The notes under the pieces are model-generated. The model was not told the DNA's origin. It ran no database searches and was given only the letters and a program-made list of their open reading frames with translations. A stretch of 35,462 nucleotides of DNA from Biscogniauxia marginata (taxonomy: Eukaryota > Ascomycota > Sordariomycetes > Xylariales > Xylariaceae), in NCBI GenBank assembly GCA_022695795.1, contig MU404246.1, positions 1 to 35,462 on the forward strand, given 5' to 3'. Shown piece after piece: positions 1-10,600 of the stretch. Position 1 is the stretch's first letter, and each line of letters opens with the position of its first letter. Both the position numbers and the translations under genes were made by a program.

Positions 1-93
<93 letters not shown>
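1..93. repeat. (ATT)n trinucleotide microsatellite at the window edge
   Basis: The first 93 bases are about 31 perfect copies of ATT with no interruption. It lies at the extreme left end, so the true length is unknown and the contig probably broke here. Confidence 0.98.
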
Positions 94-96
<3 letters not shown>

Positions 97-1185
97 CTCT
101 CCTTCCACTGAATGACCAACGAAGGAATGTATATACCAACCCACGGGTTAGAGGGGAAATAATGAATATATATATATATATATCTAAACATACTACATGT
201 GCATGTGTCTCACCATCAAACTTCCAACCTCATTTGGGATTTCTTTTGTATAAAAATCAATCCTAAGGCTGAAAGTCTGCAGGCGAGAGCGGAGGGACCG
301 GTGATTCATATTACAAGTTCCCCTCCCCCTCCCCTCCCCCCAAAAAAGAGAAGGAAGGTTTGCTCTTCGCCAGTCGTATACCTCGAAAACCATGGGTTTT
401 GAAAATTGTGGTTGACGCGGAGATATCCTAGCGGGTTTTCAATGGATCAAAGTTTCCTTTCCTTCTCCCCCCCTTTCCTCCTTTTCTATCCTTTATTTCG
501 AGAGGCTCATGCGCTGTGCTTGCTTACCCGTTAACTACATGATGATAGTAGTAGTTGGTGGTATGATTGTCAACTTTGCTTCTTCTAGTCTTACGATGAC
601 CGACGAGGGCCTAGTTGGCGCTCTCCGAGGATGGGTGGTACATCCTAAGGACTTACGCGTAAACTACCTCAGGTAGGTATGCTACTAACCTAGATGGCTC
701 CTATATGTATGTGTGTTAGTGACAGCACGGGGTTTCCGAGGGATTACGACTCGGCACAGCACAGCAAGTCATGTCAAGGCAGCAACAAGACTTCGGGATA
801 AACCTCCCATGGAACATTTCACATGTGGGCGTGTGAAATGGCCATTGTGTGCATATAATAGTTTTTCTTTTTTCTCTCTCTGGCAGCAACGACGTGTGCC
901 GTGCAACTAGGATGCTGGTCATCGTGGGGTCTTTATGGACGAAAGCCCGGTGTCGTCCCTTCCTGTCCCTCATCTTCCCAAGACTCCGGAACCGAGAGGA
1001 TATCCGTGTAGACGTCAGAACTTCCTGTGCCCTTTCTTTCTCTCTTGCTTGCTCTGGCAGAGAACATAAGGGGGGCAAAATGCTCAGCTGATCATGACCC
1101 TGAAATCATTACCACGTAACCTGTTCATCCCCTCCTAACCCTCAGGAGCCGCTCGAGAACTCTAGAGACCATCTGAGGGAGATGC
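94..1185. other. Intergenic / downstream region of RPL26, no gene seen
   Basis: This stretch holds an (AT)n run near 167-183, a C/T-rich patch near 316-345 and pyrimidine-rich patches near 455-495. Short open frames on both strands (for example 716-1078 minus) overlap each other, resemble no family I know and have no supporting splice pattern. The right end must contain the RPL26 3' untranslated region. Confidence 0.6.
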
Positions 1186-1759
1186 TTATTTGGAGGCGGC
1201 CTTGCCCTTGGTTCGCAGCTCGCGGCCAGCCTTTATACGCTCTAGGATGTTCTCGCGGTCCTTGTCGAGTTTGAGCTTCTGGATGACGACGTTGCTGGGG
1301 TGGATGCCGAGGGGCACGCTCTGGCCCGAGACCTTCTCGCGGGTGACACGCTCGATGTGGATCTGGTACTTGAGACGGTAGACCGAGGTCACCTTGCCCT
1401 CGCGGCCCTTGTGGGAGCCCCGGACGATCTGGACCTCGTCATCCTTGCGGATGGGGATGCTGCGGACCTGGGAGAAAAATGTTAGAGACGGCCGGGTCGG
1501 CAGTATGTGTGTGTGTGTGAGCAAAGAGCTTACGTTGTACTTCTCGCGCAGCTCCTTGCTCAGAGGCGCGCTCATGATGTTGCGGCGGACGCTCGAGGGG
1601 GCCTGGAAGTGGGCCTTTCTCGACTTGCGTCGCGAGCTGGCGATACCTGTTTTCGATTTCCTCCCGTCAGCCATTCCGATTCCTCCAGAACGATAAAGAT
1701 ACACTGCACTAATTGGCATAAGAGAGGTAGGTGAGCATACCTGAATTGGCCTTCGTCAT
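1186..1759 (-). CDS. rpl26: 60S ribosomal protein L26 (uL24)
   Basis: This is a structural protein of the large cytosolic ribosomal subunit, near the peptide exit tunnel. Three exons on the minus strand (1741-1759, 1534-1646, 1186-1467) join to 137 residues, the usual fungal length. Intron 1 is GTATGC...ACAG (94 bp) and intron 2 is GTAAGC...CCAG (66 bp, with a GT-repeat). Seen in the protein: the basic start [11 protein letters not shown], the [25 protein letters not shown] block, and the KOW-type segment [20 protein letters not shown]. The first exon gives only MTKANS plus one base. Its ATG was chosen because it follows the family start pattern and has an A at -3. The gene is divergent from COA1 with 407 bp between start codons. 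Intron 1 also holds an in-frame ATG that could give a different N-terminus if the intron is retained. Confidence 0.96.
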
Positions 1760-2166
1760 CTTGTCGGTTGGGTGTTGGGCGACCGGATCGGTTTTTTCCT
1801 GGAGTTGTTGAAGGGGGGGGACTGTTCGCTGAAAGTTGATTGCTAAGAGAGGTCAGGAAACAAAAAATTGGTGTGGGCCAAGAGAAAAAAAAAAGCTGCA
1901 GTGCCCTAATGGAACCTTAGGTAGGCCCGGGCTTCAAGCGACCGATGATTGTGGCATCTGTGGCTGGTATAGGTAGGTAGGTGTGGCGCTGTTAGTGCTC
2001 GCATCAACCCCACTCCAGTAGGTAGCTCCGGATTCCCACCCTTTGCAGTCGACCCTCTTTAACAGCTTAATGGTGGGATGATGCCGCTTCTTCTTGAGAC
2101 CTGAGATATTGGGATGCAGCAGTGACGGACGACCTTCAAAACCCCCCAGAGCCCTCAATTGGCAAC
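1760..2166. promoter_or_regulatory. Shared divergent promoter RPL26 / COA1
   Basis: These 407 bp lie between the two start codons. They contain a G-run near 1813-1820, an A-run near 1884-1894, a CGACCGGATCGG near-palindrome close to the RPL26 start (about 1779-1790), CGACCGATGATTG near 1939, and a tandem TAGGTAGGTAGG at about 1971-1981. The promoter role follows from position; no specific factor site is claimed. Confidence 0.6.
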
Positions 2167-2994
2167 ATGATGTCGAGACTACTACGCCGAACGGCGCTGC
2201 TGTCCTTACACAGCGGTCGTAGCGCTGCCGCCCCGAGTCGGATACAGATACAAAGACGGACGTTGGTGGCAGCACCGAAACCCGGCGACGGACCGCTGAT
2301 GGAGAGGAGACCAGACCGGGAGCTTCCCAGTGCGTCGCCACACACACACACCCTCTTTACCTCACATCTGCTATATTCGCACATGAAAGAAGAAGAAAAA
2401 GGCTAACCACGATACATATTATTAACCGCCCCCCCCTCCCAAGCAGACGTCCAAGAATTCCGCTGGATACGCACGCTGCCCGTCTTCCTGGCCATCATCG
2501 CGGCCTCGAGCGTGGCCATCTTCAACTACCAGAAGCTGTCGAGCCCCGTCGTCGCGTCGGCGCTGTACGCGCTGCGGACGAGCCCGCGCGCGCGCGAGGT
2601 GCTCGGCGACGAGATCTACTTCCGCCGGCAGATCCCCTGGATCGCCGGCGAGATGGACCAGCTGCACGGGCGCATCGACGTGCGCTTCGGCGTCCGGGGC
2701 ACGCGCGGCGAGGCCGTCATGCGCTTCGCCAGCTTCCGCCCCACCCCCCGCGGCGCCTTCGAGACCGCCGAGTGGAGCCTCGAGAGGCCCGACGGCACGC
2801 GCGTCGACCTGCTCGAGGGCGGGGGCGGCGACCCGTTCCGCGGCATCGCCGGGTACGTCGACGACGATGGTGAGGGTGGTGGTGGTGGCGACGGCGGCGG
2901 TAGTGGTAGTGGTAGTGGTAGTGGTAGTAGTAACAACGCGGGAGAGGAGAAGGGATCGTCGTCAACGAGGGGGTTTAGACAGCAGATTAAGTAA
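2167..2994 (+). CDS. coa1: Cytochrome c oxidase assembly factor Coa1
   Basis: Coa1 is a mitochondrial inner-membrane protein that acts on newly made Cox1 during early complex IV assembly. Exons 2167-2329 and 2447-2994 (intron GTGCGT...GCAG) give 236 residues. An Arg-rich targeting sequence (MMSRLLRR, later IQIQRRTLVAAPK) is followed by one membrane segment at about 62-80 (LPVFLAIIAASSVAIF). The family core comes next: SPRAREVLGDEIYFRRQIPWIAGEM, then QLHGRIDVRFGVRGTRGEAVMRF and FRPTPRGAFETAEWSLE. The start was set at the first of two adjacent ATGs because the targeting signal begins there; the second would cost one residue. The last 50 or so residues form a Gly/Ser/Asp tail encoded by a GGT/AGT microsatellite, which looks species-specific. 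The assignment rests on motif memory of the PF08695 family. Confidence 0.86.
2869..2932 (+). repeat. GGT / AGTGGT microsatellite inside COA1
   Basis: An interrupted GGT run followed by about five AGTGGT units encodes Gly- and Gly-Ser-rich sequence in the COA1 C-terminal tail. Confidence 0.9.
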
Positions 2995-3418
2995 AGACGG
3001 AACGATGCATGGCTTGTGTATTGGGGGAGAGGGGGGAAGCAGACATGCCCTGCTCGAGTAGCCAGACTACTGCCCCTTTCTGTCGCATGGATTTCTGGTG
3101 TGGAATCGCTAGATCGTCCCCTTAGGGTCAACGGTTCGCCGAAATACCAAATACTACAGATGGCGGAGGCTTAGCTAGCTGGTAGGATGCATTGTCCCTC
3201 CGCGAGACTGGGCAACTAGACAATATACGTCGAATTGTGGGGACGTACAGAGAACGGAATGTGTTGGTAGGGAAGATGGGAGGTAGAGACAATGTCTCAA
3301 CTATGGGGTGCCCACACTTCAGTATTCGGGGGGTTGGGGAGGGGGGCGAGGGGCATATGTATGTATATCATCACAATCACATGTATATATTACACTCAAA
3401 CTGGACAATGGTTTGATA
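2995..3418. other. Convergent 3' region between COA1 and uL3m
   Basis: No gene is seen in these 424 bp. They must carry both 3' untranslated regions. There is a G-rich patch at 3328-3352 and AT-rich DNA to about 3420. Confidence 0.6.
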
Positions 3419-4480
3419 TTACAGTGCTGCCCCCATAGCTACGACTTCTCCTATCCGCCCCTCCCTCCTCATCTCTTTCAGCATCCAGTGTCTCCTCCGC
3501 GCCTCCTCCAGCCTCTCCTCGTAGCCCGCGTTCCGCTCCAGCATGCGCCTCTTGACCTTGTCCCTGAAGGTCTCGACCGGGGGCGCCTTCTTGATGGCGT
3601 CGGCGATCTGGACGATGCAGCCCTTGGGGCCGGCGACGTGGCCCTTGATGACGACGATGCCCTCCTCGTTGTTGACCTTAAGCACGCGCAGGTTCTGCAT
3701 GGTGACGCGCTCGTTGCCCATGCGCCCGGGCATCTTCTTGCCGGGGTGCACGCGCGAGCCGCCGCCCTGGCTGGGGCCCGTGGTGCCGATGGTGCGGTGG
3801 TTCTTGGAGTTGCCGTGGCTGGCCTCCTGGCCGGCGAAGCCGTGGCGCTTCATGCCGCCGGCGAAGCCCATGCCGCGGCTGTAGCTGCGGGCGTCGACGA
3901 ACTGGCCGACCTTGAACCAGTCGGGCTCCAGCTGCACGCCGACGGGCAGCAGGCCGGCCTCGTCGCGGACGCGGAACTCGGCGAGGTGCCGCTTGGGGGC
4001 CACGCCGCTGGACTCGAAGTGGCCCAGCAGCGGCGCCGTCACGTTGTCGGCGCTCTTGTGCCCGCACCCGAGCTGCACGGCCCAGTAGCCGTTCTTGGCC
4101 CGCGTCTTGGTCGCCACCACCTCGCACTGGTCCACCTGCAGGATCGTGCACGGCAGCCGCGCCCCCTTCACCGTGAACATGGCCGACACGCCCTTCTTGG
4201 TCGCTAGGATGCCCGTCCGGGTCGGCGTCGACTGTGCCTTGCGCTGCAGTGCGGCGGCCGGGCCGGCTGTCGGGGCCGGGAGGCCGGCCGTGCGCTGGTT
4301 GAAGCGGGTGGGCTTGCCGCGCGGGGGCGCCGTCAGCCAGCCGTATTGGACACCACGCTTGGCTGTCCGCGGCAGAAGGGTGTGTCGTGGTGTGAGCAGT
4401 ACTTGGGATGTTATAGTCGTCGTCGTCGAACTGGTCGATGTAAGGGCCGCTGCCCAGCGGGCTGGCAGTCGAGGTGCCAT
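3419..4480 (-). CDS. mrpl9: Mitochondrial large-subunit ribosomal protein uL3m
   Basis: This is a structural protein of the mitochondrial 54S subunit (yeast MRPL9 type). It is a single uninterrupted exon of 353 residues. Residues 1-45 are Ser/Thr/Arg-rich and acid-free, typical of a mitochondrial presequence. The L3 fold is seen from about residue 90 (TGILATKKGVSAMF). The L3 signature lies at about 205-270: GFAGGMKRHGFAGQEASHGNSK, then HRTIGTTGP, HPGKKMPGRMGNERVT and LRVLKVN. The C-terminal tail is charged (EERLEEARRRHWMLKEMRR). The coding DNA is extremely GC-rich, which creates long antisense open frames that are not genes. The start at 4480 gives the complete presequence. It diverges from the Jlp2-like gene. 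Confidence 0.95.
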   Translation of the reverse strand: MAPRLPARWAAALTSTSSTTTTITSQVLLTPRHTLLPRTAKRGVQYGWLTAPPRGKPTRFNQRTAGLPAPTAGPAAALQRKAQSTPTRTGILATKKGVSAMFTVKGARLPCTILQVDQCEVVATKTRAKNGYWAVQLGCGHKSADNVTAPLLGHFESSGVAPKRHLAEFRVRDEAGLLPVGVQLEPDWFKVGQFVDARSYSRGMGFAGGMKRHGFAGQEASHGNSKNHRTIGTTGPSQGGGSRVHPGKKMPGRMGNERVTMQNLRVLKVNNEEGIVVIKGHVAGPKGCIVQIADAIKKAPPVETFRDKVKRRMLERNAGYEERLEEARRRHWMLKEMRREGRIGEVVAMGAAL

Positions 4481-4947
4481 TGTCTTTTGAGCCAGCGCCT
4501 CCTAGCTCAATCCTCACGGGGCCAGCTGCTTATCTAGGTCGGGCTTGGCCCAGCCGAGAGGAAAATATAATCGGCGTCTCGGATTGGGGGCTGGTGGGAG
4601 GTAGTAGGGATTTGGAGGGAGGTCGTTGCATTGAAGAAGAGCTTCCCACCTTCAATGGAAAAATTCGAGTGGGTCCAAAATCGACTTAACGGGGACGACC
4701 TCAATTTGGGTGTCGCTACGGGCGCATGGACCACCTAAATGTATTCAATATTCTGGGGAATTTAGCGGTGCAAGGGCCGCTTACTTGCACTGCAACTCTT
4801 ACACTACAAGCTGAGCTGTGGAGGGGCCCCCCCAAAATACCAAAGCGTACCTTAAGATACCTAAGAAATACCCTCTCATTTGATAGCAGTGAGACAAATT
4901 AGCGAAAAATCAGTTGCTTCTTGTATTCTCATCGAACAATCTACAAA
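4481..4947. promoter_or_regulatory. Shared divergent promoter uL3m / Jlp2-like gene
   Basis: These 467 bp separate the two start codons and hold no supported gene. There is a C-run at 4828-4834 and the words CCTTAAGATACCTAAG near 4850-4866. The leader before the plus-strand ATG ends with CAATCTACAAAATGG, a good fungal initiation context. Confidence 0.55.
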
Positions 4948-6011
4948 ATGGTTTACTACTTCACCTCTAAGGTTGTCGATCCCCCGGCGTTCATCTACGT
5001 GGGCAAGGACAAATTTGAAAGTGGGTTTTATCCTCTCAAATGCCCGTCTTATCAGGCGTCTTCGGCCCTCGTCCGCAAGTCAGGTTGTTGATAGAATTGG
5101 GCAGATGAGGAGTTGATCAAACACGGCTGGGAACAAGATGTATGGTGAGTTTTTTTGTCTTTTTATTCATCTCACTTGGCATCGTAGAGGAAAGAAAAAC
5201 ATGTATATTTATGCTTCTATCTCCCTCAGGGTATGAGATCCTCCTTCCCCTCCTTCCTATCCAGATATTTTTCATTATCATATGACATGAGAGGATCTCA
5301 TATTGGTACGGTATACATTGTAGTTCCACGTGGACAAGCTCTCGAGTGCGCACATCTACCTCCGGCTGCCGGAGGGTGACTCGTGGGAGAACATACCGAA
5401 GGACCTCCTGACGGACCTGGGCCAGCTGACCAAGGCGAACTCGATCGAGGGCAACAAGAAGGACAACATCACTGTCATCTACACGCCCTGGTCCAACCTC
5501 AAGAAGGACGGCAGCATGGCCGTCGGCCAGGTCAGCTTCAAGGACCAGCGCCGTGTCAAGAAGATCCTCGTTCCCCAGCGCGAGAACCCCATCGTCAACC
5601 GCCTCAACAAGACCCGCGTCGAGAAGCAGCCCGACCTCATGCAGGAGAAGGAGGACCACCTGCGCGAGCTGCGGAAGCGCGACCAGGCCGCCCAGCAGCA
5701 ACGGGTTAGTTCCTTTCCCATCCCCTTTTCCTCCCCTTTCCTCCCTCAACCGACCACCCTCGTAGTGTTATCCCATCTCCCCACGTGTTATTTTTCAGGG
5801 GATCATCACGGGGGTATTTAACTTACTGGCGTTCTTTTCTAAAAAAAAATTTCCCTCCTTATAGAAGAAAGAGGAGGCCCGGATAGCAAAAGAACGGCAG
5901 GAGAAGAAGTGGCAGAAGGACCACGCGTACGACGACCTCTTCACCGAGGAGAACATGGAGGGGTCTAGTAACCAGAACCGGGCCGAGAATTGGGAGGACG
6001 ATTTCATGTAA
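4948..6011 (+). CDS. jlp2: Jlp2 / CCDC25 family NFACT-R domain protein
   Basis: The protein is the fungal counterpart of human CCDC25 and yeast Jlp2, short proteins built on the NFACT-R nucleic-acid-binding fold. Four exons: 4948-5020, 5105 to about 5139 or 5144, 5324-5704 and 5865-6011, giving 211-213 residues. Seen: MVYYFTSKVVDPPAFIYVGK, KFENEELIKHGWEQD, FHVDKLSSAHIYLRLPEG, LTKANSIEGNKKDNITVIYTPWSNLKK, a charged coiled coil after about residue 150, and an acidic C-terminus ending EDDFM as in CCDC25. Oddity: the junction of exons 2 and 3 does not work with the obvious donor GTGAGT at 5145, which shifts the frame. The frame holds only if the donor is GTATGG at 5140 (losing the conserved VW pair) or if the splice is non-canonical or one base is missing. 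AATAAA at 6040-6045 is a likely poly(A) signal. Confidence 0.9.
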
Positions 6012-6251
6012 TTCTTTTTTCTTACATGGATTCAACAAAAATAAAAGAAGAAGGGGAAGAAGAAGAAAAAAAACCCAATATGCAAAGGCGTTAAGTGATG
6101 ATTGGCACGATAATCAGTACATTTGTGTTCTGCTCTTCTCTGTTGTACACGCATACTTCGGCGCACGTAGCTCTCCTTTCCCCCTTTTCATCGAGGCAGC
6201 GTCGTAAAAACACACCCATCCATCGTAGCCCTCCCTCTCTCTCTCCCTCTT
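6012..6251. other. Short convergent 3' region
   Basis: This 240-bp stretch lies between the Jlp2-like gene and the PITH gene. It has AATAAA at 6040-6045 for the plus-strand gene and C/T-rich DNA toward the minus-strand stop. No gene seen. Confidence 0.6.
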
Positions 6252-7156
6252 TCAAACCCCCGGCCCGCGCCCCCCAATCCCGCTCCCCACCTGGTTCGCG
6301 CTCGTCCCCTTGAGCGCGTGATCATTCGGGTTCGGCGCGGCCTCGTACAGGATGTTGACGGGGGCGCGGCCGAGCTGCATCCACTCGCCCTTGAAGCCCA
6401 GGTAGCTCAGGCGCGTCGCCATATATGCCCCCTCGCTGTCGTCTCCCTCGATTGTGAAGTTGTCCGGGAAGAACAGCGTCAGCTGCTGGACCTTGCCGAA
6501 CAGGGCGCGCTTGACGGGCAGCTCCTGCACCTCCGAGGTGCGCGCGAGCTCGAACTCCTGCGCCGGTGCTAGCTCCCCCGCCTCCTCGAAGTCGACGTCC
6601 TCGCGGTTGACGAAGACCTTGAGCGTGCGCGGGGCACAAGCCCACGGCGAGCTGCGCAGCAGGATCGAGTGCAGCTTTACCTGGCCCGTGAACCTGCTCC
6701 CGGGTGGTGTGTTAGTTAGGATCGCGATAACTTGAAAATTAAGAATATTGAAATTTCTTTTTCTTGTTATTCGTAAAAATGGAAACATTAGATCCTATGA
6801 TGATGAGATGGATCCGTAGGGTGGTGGGTAGGCAGCGGCGAGAATAGAACAAGGACAAAGAAAGTGTAGTGGAAGTGAGAAGTGAGAACTCACGGCACCG
6901 TGATGAGAAGCTCTTCGTCCGCATCGCTCTCCAGCTCGGGTTCCTCCTGCAGGCGCTCGGCCCAGGTCTTCTTGACAATGGCCTTGCCCGAGCCGGTGAC
7001 GACCTCGTTCAGCGTGTTGATGTCGTCGAAGCGGATGTGCTGGTACAGGCTGTGCTGGAGGGCCGGCGTGATATCGTCTGAGTGGTCGTGCTCGTGATCG
7101 TGGTCGTGGTCGTCATGACCGCCGTGGCCGACGTGCTCGTCGTGGCAATGGGACAT
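6252..7156 (-). CDS. PITH domain-containing protein (PITHD1-like)
   Basis: Two exons (6894-7156 and 6252-6693, intron GTGAGT...GCAG of 200 bp) give 234 residues. The start is a His/Asp-rich stretch (HDDHDHDHEHDHSDD), typical of fungal PITHD1-like proteins and possibly metal-binding. The PITH domain spans about 28-205: LYQHIRFDDINTLNEV, then RLQEEPELESDADEELLITVPF, VKLHSILLRSS, LKVFVNREDVDFEEA, and LTLFFPDNFTIEGDDSEGAYMATRLSYLGFKGEWM. The domain is named for binding proteasomes in thioredoxin-like TXNL1. Stand-alone members are conserved, but their role in fungi is poorly defined. The start is the first ATG of the His-rich leader. The C-terminal tail is Gly-rich and disordered. Confidence 0.93.
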
Positions 7157-7647
7157 GCTTAATCTTCCGTTTTACTCCACGTAGCTAGTTACAGTACCAT
7201 TTAAGAGAGGAAGAAAGTGCGCCTTTTACCAGAGAGTTGCAGTTTTGGCACAATACTTATATGTGCAGGTGACTGTGTGTTCGCGGTGTAGAGTGAATGA
7301 GTGTGTAGCAGGTGATTTTCTTGCATGGGGAAACGGTTGTTAAATTGTCGCTGGGTCCTTTAATTGCAGTGAAGTCATAAGGCGCACAGCGCCTGCCCCT
7401 CGGCTTGCTACAAGCTTTACAACACAATCAACAAATGCCGCCCAGTTTCATAAACAGACTGTAAATCATCAAACTAGTTAATATCAAATATTTGCTTATA
7501 ATAATTTGAATCTCTTGGTATACACCTTGGTTCAGAGATTGCATAGATATAAGCTCGGTAACTCATTTCTGTTTCGCATTACTCAGTCCAAGTAACCCCT
7601 TAAGCATACCATCATCCCGTTTACGAGCGAGTATATTTCAATGCCTA
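7157..7647. other. Intergenic region, PITH promoter and RRN6 3' end
   Basis: This 491-bp AT-rich stretch contains no open frame of interest. The left part should carry the PITH gene promoter and the right part the RRN6 3' untranslated region. I see no repeats or RNA gene. Confidence 0.55.
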
Positions 7648-10600
7648 TCAGAACCCACCCTTCCGCTTCTTTGCCTTCTTTTTTGGTCTCTCGAACCTTT
7701 GCCCAAACGGCCCCCCTGTTGGCTGGGACATCGTATGTGGCGGATCTGAGTGTATGTGTTGGCTCTGTGAAAATCTGCCAACAGGCTGGCTGACCTGACT
7801 GCTGAAGAAGTGTGTATTGGGAACCGGTTGCGTCGAAGGAAGATCCGGCTGTCTTGAAATCTGAAGGAGACTCTCAGCACGTCGTCGTTTTCGAGATTCG
7901 CGAGCCAGCTGCTTTGCTCTTCTTAGCATCCCAGGGGTCGTCTCGGTGGTCTTATCAAGGTCAAAGACATAACCTGTCGGGTCTGCTCCTTGTTGCCATT
8001 TATCCAGGAGCAAAAGCTCTCTCCGTGGAACAAATTTACCTGTTCCAGTATATGATCTTAGTAAAGTCATAGCTGGATCTTCCTCTTGGGCGCTCGCGGG
8101 CCTTGACATCTGAGAACTTGCAACTGATGCCTGCGATTGTGACCTAACCGAACTTGCTGCGTGGCTCTCTGGTTGAGTATCTATCAACATGTCGTCTAGG
8201 CTATCCACCTTATGTATCGTAGACGGGAATGGTGATTGCTGAGGCTCATTGATATCAGGTTTGCGACGGCTAACAGCATACGTAGAAAGACAAAGATCAC
8301 AAGCGATTTGTCGGAACATCATTGATCTTTGGTCTGGTTCTGGACCGTCTCCCTCGTCACTAGAAACTAGCAGAGGTGATAAACCAAGCAATTTAGAATA
8401 TATCTCCTGTAGGGATGATGCATCTAAAGGCACCAAGCTAGCACGTGGATAGTTGAGGCTGAGCACTTCAATGCTTGGGTCCAGCTTTTGGAGTAGCTCG
8501 ATTTCAGCCTTCCATTCAACCATAGTGCTAGGAAAATCATCCAGAAGCTCGAAACCCTGCATCATTTGATGTCTAAGAAACCTGTTAGCCTTCCAGTGTC
8601 AAAATTGAGCACCATGTTAACCTACAGAGTTTGGGTGGGCATGATACCCTTCTTTAAAGCTTCTTCGACAGCATAATGCACGATATCAAAAGGATTTGTG
8701 CCAAACGCATCTTTTCTAGGGAGCACCGCATGCTGTTCCTGGGATGTCTCACCAAAAGAAGTGGATAGGTATTCATAGAACGACTTGAGGAATCTCCGCG
8801 CTTCTCGTCGAACACCACTATTCTCACGCTCTTTAGTTATGATCTTGGCAGACCTTGTCTCTTCCTCTTGCATCATTGAATCATCTGCCACCACGAAGCG
8901 AGATGACAGGTGCTTCATAAGTTTTCTACTCTTCTTGGGTTTTGTAGGCTGTATCACTTTGAATATCGGGGGGGTTATTTCGCACCCGGATGACATAGAC
9001 GATGCGCAAAGTATAGAGACAAGGCACATATCAGACTTCAGAGCAGTAAACTGGTAAAACTGTACCCGTTGCTCAGCTAAGTTACGTGCAGACTCTGATA
9101 GATCCCTAGAGGCTTGTACGACAACTTTTGCGGGATAAAGGCACATAGACTGGATTAGGACATCGGGGGAAGGGCCTTGAGAATTACTTAAGTTGACGGC
9201 CTCACGGTGACATGTGGCCCTACTGGGGTCCTTCCTCATCACCTTGATGCAGAAGAGATCCAACCAGGGGTCACCAGAGGAGTAGATGAATACCAGGGTA
9301 GTGACGTGGTCGGTTGATATGGCGCCAGTAGTAACGGTGAGTTTCAAGCTTTGGTCGAAAGCATCTCGGAAATGAGGTGACGACAGCAGAATCGACCATT
9401 GCCTTTTTGGCTTGTCCCATTCATCCCCTGGAGTTGAGAAGACTCTGACAACGAATAGCTTAGACGTGGTCAGGACGAAGAAGCACTGGGGGTCTTGAAG
9501 ATTGATGTGTACATCAAGCACACGATCTAAGCCGCCTTGTTGTACGAATGGAAGATCCGGTAAATAAGAGTCGGTGGTGATGTCGAGAAGTCTTACGGTA
9601 TTTGAATTGCACAAGAGCAACATCGAGGACCGCTCAAGCGGTAAAAACGCACCCCGAGATTGAGATTGAGATCCAGCTTCATCTGCATCAACCCCGAACA
9701 TTTCTAGGTCCTCTAGTCGGTTACTGGAGCAGCCAACCCAAGATATCCTATGCCACCGTGTTTCGGAGGTATCCCTGTAGGGAAGTCGTTCCAAGACACC
9801 ACTTCTGATATGACCACATTTTCTTAGTTTGGGCTTCGGTTTCCCGGGCGATTTGACCCTGGCAAGTGTGATATCCCAAACACTCCAGAATCCCCGTTCA
9901 TCAATAATACCAAGTTGAGGAGGTCTAGATCTCGTGCTGGGGTTGAAAGCCACGTCCGTATGAGAATTGCCTCCAGTTTGATCTCTTGATATATGGAAGA
10001 TAGGATTTGGATCAATGCGTGAGGGCTCTCTAGAACTGTTCCGCGTAGAGGCGGCCAGAATTCTTCGATATTCGGGTTGGAACACTCGTGTGCCTGAATT
10101 CCTTTGGACGACTAGCCAGCGCGTTGGGTCGTATCGTTTGAGGTCGACGATACATTTAAGTTGACGAATGGGTCCGACATCTTTTGTCCAGAAAGCAGGT
10201 TCCTCTTCACTCCTCTCTGCAAGACGAAGTACGCCACTATCTTCTTCATCCCATCTCCACTCTGCCAGGTTTGGCTTCACTAGACGAATCTCGTCATTAG
10301 CACTGCCAGCAGATGTTACAAGCAATGGCGCGCCTAAGATCCTCTGCAGGTTACTGGTATCAGTCAGTTCCCCGATTGCAAAGTGAGATGCATGCCACGG
10401 TCCGGCATCTCGACGATGATGCTTCGAAGCTGTTTCGAAGAGGTGTTCATGGAGAACATTATTCCCTAAATGAACCTCGGGATGGCTCTTCAGAAGCCAC
10501 CTCTGTTGCTTGCGGCTCTGATGCCACGCACTCTCAGTTGAGAGACGTGGAACCTGGGACTTGGTTGCTGGGAACCAAGTCGTCCAAGGGCCGAGTACCT

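Noticed and set aside
716..1078. A 120-codon minus-strand frame left of RPL26
   Set aside because: No recognisable domain or splice support, and it overlaps plus-strand frames of similar size. Treated as chance.
3308..4207. A 299-codon open frame on the plus strand
   Set aside because: It is antisense to the uL3m gene, whose protein matches its family along the whole length. The frame is a by-product of GC-rich coding DNA and reads as Ala/Leu/Val/Asp low complexity.
3678..4517. A 279-codon minus-strand frame overlapping uL3m
   Set aside because: It is a shifted frame of uL3m with Arg/Pro/Gly-rich composition and no domain.
5145..5323. Canonical GTGAGT...TGTAG intron in the Jlp2-like gene
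   Set aside because: Using both boundaries shifts the frame and destroys the conserved FHVDKLSSAH region. Kept only as a flagged problem.
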